A stretch of DNA of 64,000 nucleotides, from the NCBI RefSeq assembly GCF_051027545.1, contig NZ_CP194902.1, positions 558,001 through 622,000 of the forward strand. Reading direction: 5' to 3'. Of this stretch, positions 60,296-64,000 are shown piece after piece. Numbering within the stretch: the stretch's first letter is position 1; each line of letters opens with the position of its first letter. The position numbers and the translations under genes are program-made. The stretch is from Methylocaldum sp002005105 (GTDB lineage Bacteria > Pseudomonadota > Gammaproteobacteria > Methylococcales > Methylococcaceae). The notes below the pieces were generated by a model, which saw nothing but the letters and a program-made list of their open reading frames with translations, did not search any database and was not told the DNA's origin.

Positions 60296-60802
60296 TTATA
60301 AGTGGGCGAGCATCGCCTCGGCGCTCGAGACTTCGAATTTGCCAGGCGCCTCGACGGCCAGATGCTTCACGACGCCATCGTCGACGACCATCGCGAAGCG
60401 CTGGCAGCGTACACCCATGCCTTTTTCGGTCAAATCGAGTTCGAGTCCGAGTTTCCGGGTGTATTCGGCGCTGCCGTCGGCCATCATGCGCACCTTGCCG
60501 CCGGCCTTCTGATCCCGGCCCCATGAAGCCATCACGAAAGCATCGTTGACGGCCATGCACCAGATTTCGTCGACATCCTTGGCTTTCAGCTTGTCGAAGT
60601 TCGTGACGTAACCGGGCAGATGTTGCGCGGAGCAGGTCGGCGTATACGCGCCCGGAAGGCCGAAAATCACGATTTTTTTACCCTTGACGAGATCGCCGAC
60701 ATTCAACGGTTGCGGCTTCATCGGACAGCCGATAGCCGGGTCGAACTCGGTAGACTCGTACAGCTTGCCCTCGGGCAGGCGATCTCCAACTTTGATGGTC
60801 AT
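60296..60802 (-). CDS. Peroxiredoxin, Prx5 subfamily
   Basis: A 168-residue thiol peroxidase. The peroxidatic Cys57 lies in GLPGAYTPTCSAQHLPGY, the Prx5 signature, with Thr54 of the PxxxT/SxxC motif; WCMAVNDAFVMASWG follows. No fused glutaredoxin domain is present, so an external thiol donor is needed. It lies 46 bp downstream of tal. Likely reduces hydrogen peroxide or alkyl hydroperoxides in the cytoplasm. Confidence 0.93.
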   Translation of the reverse strand: MTIKVGDRLPEGKLYESTEFDPAIGCPMKPQPLNVGDLVKGKKIVIFGLPGAYTPTCSAQHLPGYVTNFDKLKAKDVDEIWCMAVNDAFVMASWGRDQKAGGKVRMMADGSAEYTRKLGLELDLTEKGMGVRCQRFAMVVDDGVVKHLAVEAPGKFEVSSAEAMLAHL

Positions 60803-60848
60803 GGCATCTCCTTAGGTGGTTGCAGTTAGAACGGATAGGCGAACTAAA

Positions 60849-61898
60849 TCACGTCGACGCAAGGGCCTCGTGCTTTTCCGCGATGAGTTTCAACAGCGCC
60901 TTGTGCGGATCGGCGAACTTTGCCGTCCCTTCATCCATCAGGACCTGCTCCATCTTCGCCACGTCCACCTTGGCGTCGATCTCGTCTAGGACGGCTTGGG
61001 TCGGCAGTTGATCGACCTTGCGCGTGTATTGCTTGTTGAGCCCCTCGACAGCGTCGTTGGTGGCGGGCGGATTAGTCTGGATGTCGCTGCCGGCCAAGGC
61101 TTCCACGTATTTGTCGGGCGGATCGCCGGGTCTCTTGGTGCCGGTGCTGGCGAAAACGATTTCCTGCTGGAGTGGCAGATTCTTGTCCTTCCAGAAGGAC
61201 TGATTAAGCTGCCAGAGACGCTTGACGTTAACGATGCCGACCTGTCCCTGGGCGTCGGGACTGAGCTCCGGAATCTGCTTTTCCGTGTATACGTCCACAC
61301 GCGAGACGAAGATGCTGTACACACTCTTGAAATGAGTGAGGCTCGAGCGCCGCTGCGCACCGCGCCAAACGGCCTCACGGGCGAGCTTGTACTGGCGCTC
61401 GGAGAAAATGAGGGTGACGTTGAGATTGATTCCGGCAGCGGCCAATTCCTCCAGCGAATCCAGCCCGGCCGGGGTTGCGGGAACCTTGATCAGGCGGTTG
61501 ACGTGCCCGCTGCCCCAATGCTTGCCGAGCTCGATGTACTCCTTGACGCGTTTGGCGTGAGGCAGATTCAGCTCGCGGTCTTCGAGGAGCGGATCGAGTT
61601 CGAAACTGACGTAGCCGTCGTTGCCGCGGGTTTCTTCCCAAACGGGCAAGAACACCTCCTGAGCGTTGCGCACCAGGTAATCGGTCATCTCCCAGGCGAT
61701 GGCCGAATTGTCCATGCCTTCATCGAGCAAGGCGCGCATATGATCGTCGAAGCGGCCCGTGTTGAGGATGTCGGCGATGATGATGGGATTGGAGGTCGCG
61801 CCGGTGGCCCCGAGAGCGCGGTCTCTTTCGACCAGTTCGGGATCGATGGAATCGAGCCAGAGTTTGGTGCCGGTGGAAATCAAAGATCTTAGTGACAT
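60849..61898 (-). CDS. tal: Transaldolase
   Basis: A 349-residue transaldolase that exchanges three-carbon units between sugar phosphates. The catalytic Lys lies in VNRLIKVPATPAGLDSL; GATSNPIIIADIL and INLNVTLIFSERQYK are family motifs. It belongs to the longer type often found in methanotrophs and cyanobacteria rather than the short TalB form. The ATG at 61898 is preceded by AAGGAG. With pfp, rpiB and zwf it serves the regeneration of ribulose 5-phosphate for formaldehyde fixation (inference from the set). Confidence 0.93.
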   Translation of the reverse strand: MSLRSLISTGTKLWLDSIDPELVERDRALGATGATSNPIIIADILNTGRFDDHMRALLDEGMDNSAIAWEMTDYLVRNAQEVFLPVWEETRGNDGYVSFELDPLLEDRELNLPHAKRVKEYIELGKHWGSGHVNRLIKVPATPAGLDSLEELAAAGINLNVTLIFSERQYKLAREAVWRGAQRRSSLTHFKSVYSIFVSRVDVYTEKQIPELSPDAQGQVGIVNVKRLWQLNQSFWKDKNLPLQQEIVFASTGTKRPGDPPDKYVEALAGSDIQTNPPATNDAVEGLNKQYTRKVDQLPTQAVLDEIDAKVDVAKMEQVLMDEGTAKFADPHKALLKLIAEKHEALAST

Positions 61899-62166
61899 GA
61901 TGAACTCCTTGCGGGGTGTTAAAACCCAATACATTGCTCTTTTGACTTGTCGGCCAAGACAAAAGCGCAACGTTAGTAAAGAAATTCAAAGCACTCCCCA
62001 TGTGCTCTCCATTCAGCAACCATGCGCTCGCGCTGAACCGGTGTCAAGTGCGAGAGTCGGGCGGACGGGGCGGATCGGTCGATGCTGTCAAAGCCCTTGC
62101 GGTGGAGACGATCACCGATTCCTGCGACACTATGATGTGCACGTTAATTCGCAAAAAGGATGAATC

Positions 62167-63180
62167 ATGACTGACCGAAAACTCCGTTGGGGCATACTTG
62201 GTGCCGCGCGCGTTAACGAACGCCTGATGCCCGCCATCGTCGATGCCTCGAATGCCGAACTGGTCGCCATTGCCAGCCGCCGTCCCGGAGCAGCCGCCGA
62301 GACGCTGGCGAAATACGCGCCGCAACAACAGGGAGTCCGGACTTATGACAAGCTCGACGCGCTGCTCGACGATGCCCAAGTGGAAGCCGTTTACCTGCCT
62401 CTCGCCAACCACGAACACGCCGAATGGGCGTTGCGCGCCATACAGCACGGCAAGCACGTACTGTGCGAGAAACCGATGGCGCTGACCGTCGCCGATATCG
62501 AAGCAATCGAAGCCGCGGCACGCCAGCACAAGGTGACCGTGATGGAAGGCTTCATGTACCGCTTCCACCCGCAGCATGCGCGCGTGCGGGAGCTAATCCG
62601 CTCCGGCCTCGTCGGAGACATACGCTCCGTCCGCGCCACCTACTCGTTCATGATGCGGCCGGCACGCTTGTATCGCCTCGCGGAAAGTGTCGAGCGCGGC
62701 GGCGGCGCCATGTGGGACATCGGTTGCTATGCGATCCATTCGGCCCGCATGTTTTTCGGCGAGCCGCCCGTCGCCGTCACCGCCATTGCGAAATACGTCG
62801 AGAGCGGCGCGGATATCACGACCAGCGGCATCATCGATTTCGGAGACGGCAAACATGCCCATTTCGATTTCAGCTTCGAACGGGCGCGGCGCTCGGAATA
62901 CGAAATCATAGGCACCAAGGGCGGCTTGAAATGCCATACCGTCTGGCAGCTTCCGGGCGATATCCCGGTGCTTTCGTGGTGGACCGAAGACGGGCGGCAG
63001 TGTGAAGAACGTCTGCCCGCGGCCAACCATTTCACACTGGAAATCGAGCATTTCAGCGAATGCGCGCTGACCGGAAAAGCGCCCCAGCTTTCGCTGGACG
63101 ACGCAAAGGACAATTGCCGGATCATCGTCGCCGCTTTGGAGTCCGCGGCTAACGGGCGAACGGTAAAACTGAGCCCATAG
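62167..63180 (+). CDS. Gfo/Idh/MocA family oxidoreductase
   Basis: A 337-residue NAD(P)-dependent dehydrogenase. The N-terminal Rossmann domain begins LRWGILGAARVNERLMPAI, and the conserved Lys lies in VLCEKPMALTVADIE (about 100); the C-terminal alpha/beta domain follows with GGGAMWDIGCYAIHSAR. The substrate, a sugar or sugar derivative, cannot be told. It is divergent from tal over 268 bp. A single gene followed by a strong terminator about 210 bp on. Confidence 0.9.
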   Translation: MTDRKLRWGILGAARVNERLMPAIVDASNAELVAIASRRPGAAAETLAKYAPQQQGVRTYDKLDALLDDAQVEAVYLPLANHEHAEWALRAIQHGKHVLCEKPMALTVADIEAIEAAARQHKVTVMEGFMYRFHPQHARVRELIRSGLVGDIRSVRATYSFMMRPARLYRLAESVERGGGAMWDIGCYAIHSARMFFGEPPVAVTAIAKYVESGADITTSGIIDFGDGKHAHFDFSFERARRSEYEIIGTKGGLKCHTVWQLPGDIPVLSWWTEDGRQCEERLPAANHFTLEIEHFSECALTGKAPQLSLDDAKDNCRIIVAALESAANGRTVKLSP

Positions 63181-63550
63181 CGCCGAAAAAGCCCGGCGCG
63201 CTACACCAAGTCCTATATGCCGCAATTCTGTCGGCCATGTTCGGAAAGCTCTTCAGGCCCTTCGACGAACCGTAAGCTCTGATTCCATTCGTGGTGAGCC
63301 TGTCGAAGATTCTCCTCGGTCCGGACGAAGAGAATGAACGACATCAAAGTTGTTCAGCGTTTCGTTGATCTGGTTTTGTCGGAAAAACAAAAAAGGGCCT
63401 TGGGCGAGGCGCCCAAGGCCCTTTTTGTTGAATAACCGCAAGCCCGGCCAAACAAATTCAAGATCATTCGCAATACTCCAAAACAAGTAGCGACATCGGC
63501 ACCAACCGGCTTAAGCACGATTCTCAAAAATCACACCAACTATACTTGTT
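63181..63550. other. Intergenic region after the oxidoreductase gene
   Basis: A 370-bp stretch without a credible gene. It holds the terminator at 63391-63426 and, near 63284-63306, a TTCGTGGTGAGCCTGTCGAAG sequence of a dispersed repeat type related to the one at 58573. A frame of 77 codons on the minus strand runs through the terminator and is not called. Confidence 0.6.
63391..63426 (+). terminator. Strong bidirectional intrinsic terminator
   Basis: A perfect 12-bp stem (GGGCCTTGGGCG with CGCCCAAGGCCC) around AGG, with a run of A on the left and five T on the right. It ends transcription from the oxidoreductase gene and insulates the HD-GYP gene. Confidence 0.92.
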
Positions 63551-63688
63551 ATTAACCCGGCCTATAAATATAGGCCGGGTTAATCCGGGGCAGGGATGCC
63601 CCGGCGCGGCGACAAGCCGCGTGAGCGCAGGCCGGGCGTGTACCGGCCTGGGCGGCGGCCCGAAATACCAGGAGGGTATTTACGGGCC
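63551..63688 (+). repeat. Array of five consecutive hairpins upstream of the HD-GYP-type gene
   Basis: Five stem-loops follow each other with hardly any spacing: 63551-63584 (perfect 16-bp stem), 63585-63604 (CCGGGGCA/TGCCCCGG, GGGA loop), 63605-63621 (CGCGGC/GCCGCG), 63628-63650 (CAGGCCGG/CCGGCCTG) and 63657-63688 (13-bp stem with one bulged A, loop AGGAG). The second stem recurs in the array at 45333-45442. The array ends 44 bp before the start codon of the next gene, so on the plus strand it would lie in a 5' leader. Either a structured RNA regulatory element or a dispersed hairpin repeat. Confidence 0.78.
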
Positions 63689-63732
63689 TGATTAATAATC
63701 GTGCCTTTCGGATTGTTTTTGGAATGCCTCCT

Positions 63733-64000
63733 ATGGACAAGTCTTTTGATTCTCACGGAATAACCACCCTGGGTAAGGTCAAGGTGCCCGTCGGCGATCT
63801 GAAGATCGGGATGTATGTATGCGAACTCGATCGTCCTTGGCTGGATTCACCGTTTCTGTTTCAAGGATTCATGCTCGCGACACAAGCGGACATCGAAGCC
63901 GTTCGGAAGGTCTGCGATTACGTCTACATCGATTCCTACCAAACAAAATATCCGGAAACGGAGCACACGCAGCAGCCCGCCAAATCCTCGTCCATATCGT
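63733..64000 (+). CDS. HD-GYP-type protein, N-terminal DUF3391 part (partial)
   Basis: The first 89 residues of a protein cut by the window edge. KVKVPVGDLKIGMYVCELDRP followed by LDSPFLFQGFMLATQADIEA and CDYVYIDS is the DUF3391 domain, which in nearly all known cases precedes an HD-GYP c-di-GMP phosphodiesterase. The HD-GYP part itself is outside the window, so the activity is inferred. I chose the ATG at 63733, with GGA at nine bases, over the ATG three codons upstream. Confidence 0.8.
   Translation, partial: MDKSFDSHGITTLGKVKVPVGDLKIGMYVCELDRPWLDSPFLFQGFMLATQADIEAVRKVCDYVYIDSYQTKYPETEHTQQPAKSSSIS

Noticed and set aside
45333..63688. Hairpin arrays considered as CRISPR
   Set aside because: The stems differ from one another, there are no equal-length spacers and no cas genes.

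Overview
The window is a 64-kb stretch of chromosome from a gammaproteobacterium, most likely a Methylococcaceae-type methanotroph of the Methylococcus/Methylocaldum kind. The case rests on a K+-independent membrane pyrophosphatase next to a PPi-dependent phosphofructokinase, a full glucose-6-phosphate to Entner-Doudoroff route with transaldolase and an RpiB-type isomerase, and gammaproteobacterial gene orders (dusB-fis, radC/coaBC-dut, argS followed by a SPOR protein). No methane or methanol oxidation gene lies in the window, so this assignment is inference. There are no rRNA, tRNA, phage, transposase or CRISPR features.

Layout. 1-1.5 kb: start of a nuo (complex I) operon, cut by the window edge. 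1.8-11.2 kb: argS, an FtsN-like SPOR protein, a REPIN-like repeat, a heme-monooxygenase-like protein, ppnN, a uracil-DNA glycosylase and an opgG-X-opgH glucan operon. 11.7-19.6 kb: accessory region. 20.0-27.0 kb: an overlapping operon of a DUF2238 membrane protein, two arsenosugar-type glycosyltransferases, a sterol-desaturase-like hydroxylase, dusB and fis, then purH and a glcF-like Fe-S protein. 27.0-37.1 kb: speD, an OsmC protein, a Clp-like CRP regulator, a GT39 transferase, prlC, two tandem HDOD proteins and gcvT. 37.2-40.7 kb: hppA-pfp. 41.1-53.3 kb: housekeeping genes (radC, coaBC, dut, argB, pyrE, moxR, purD, marC) plus DUF4124, lipoprotein and CHRD proteins. 53.4-63.2 kb: central carbon metabolism (pgl, zwf, edd, eda, rpiB, an inositol-monophosphatase-like enzyme, peroxiredoxin, tal, an oxidoreductase). 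The last gene is the N-terminus of an HD-GYP-type protein.

The most unusual part is 12.2-19.6 kb. Three paralogous small secreted proteins each carry a Sec signal peptide followed by a bacteriocin-style double-glycine leader, ahead of a short variable core with two cysteines. They sit with a Sec-exported stand-alone C39 peptidase, which is the right enzyme class to cut at double glycine but has no ABC transporter, a sigma-54 activator of VpsR-like build, and an outer-membrane beta-barrel protein with an N-terminal coiled coil that recalls FapF. Two of the peptide genes lie in tandemly duplicated units of about 1.57 kb, each with the same sigma-54 -24/-12 promoter, and the duplication left behind a fragment of the regulator's 3' end. 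I read this as a Fap-like or peptide-secretion locus under sigma-54 control: Sec export, periplasmic cleavage after GG, release through the outer-membrane pore. The function is inferred.

Other non-coding structure: a REP/REPIN family (4.3 kb and 58.4-58.75 kb), two arrays of consecutive hairpins sharing a CGGGGCA/TGCCCCG stem (45.3 kb and 63.55 kb), and several strong intrinsic terminators.
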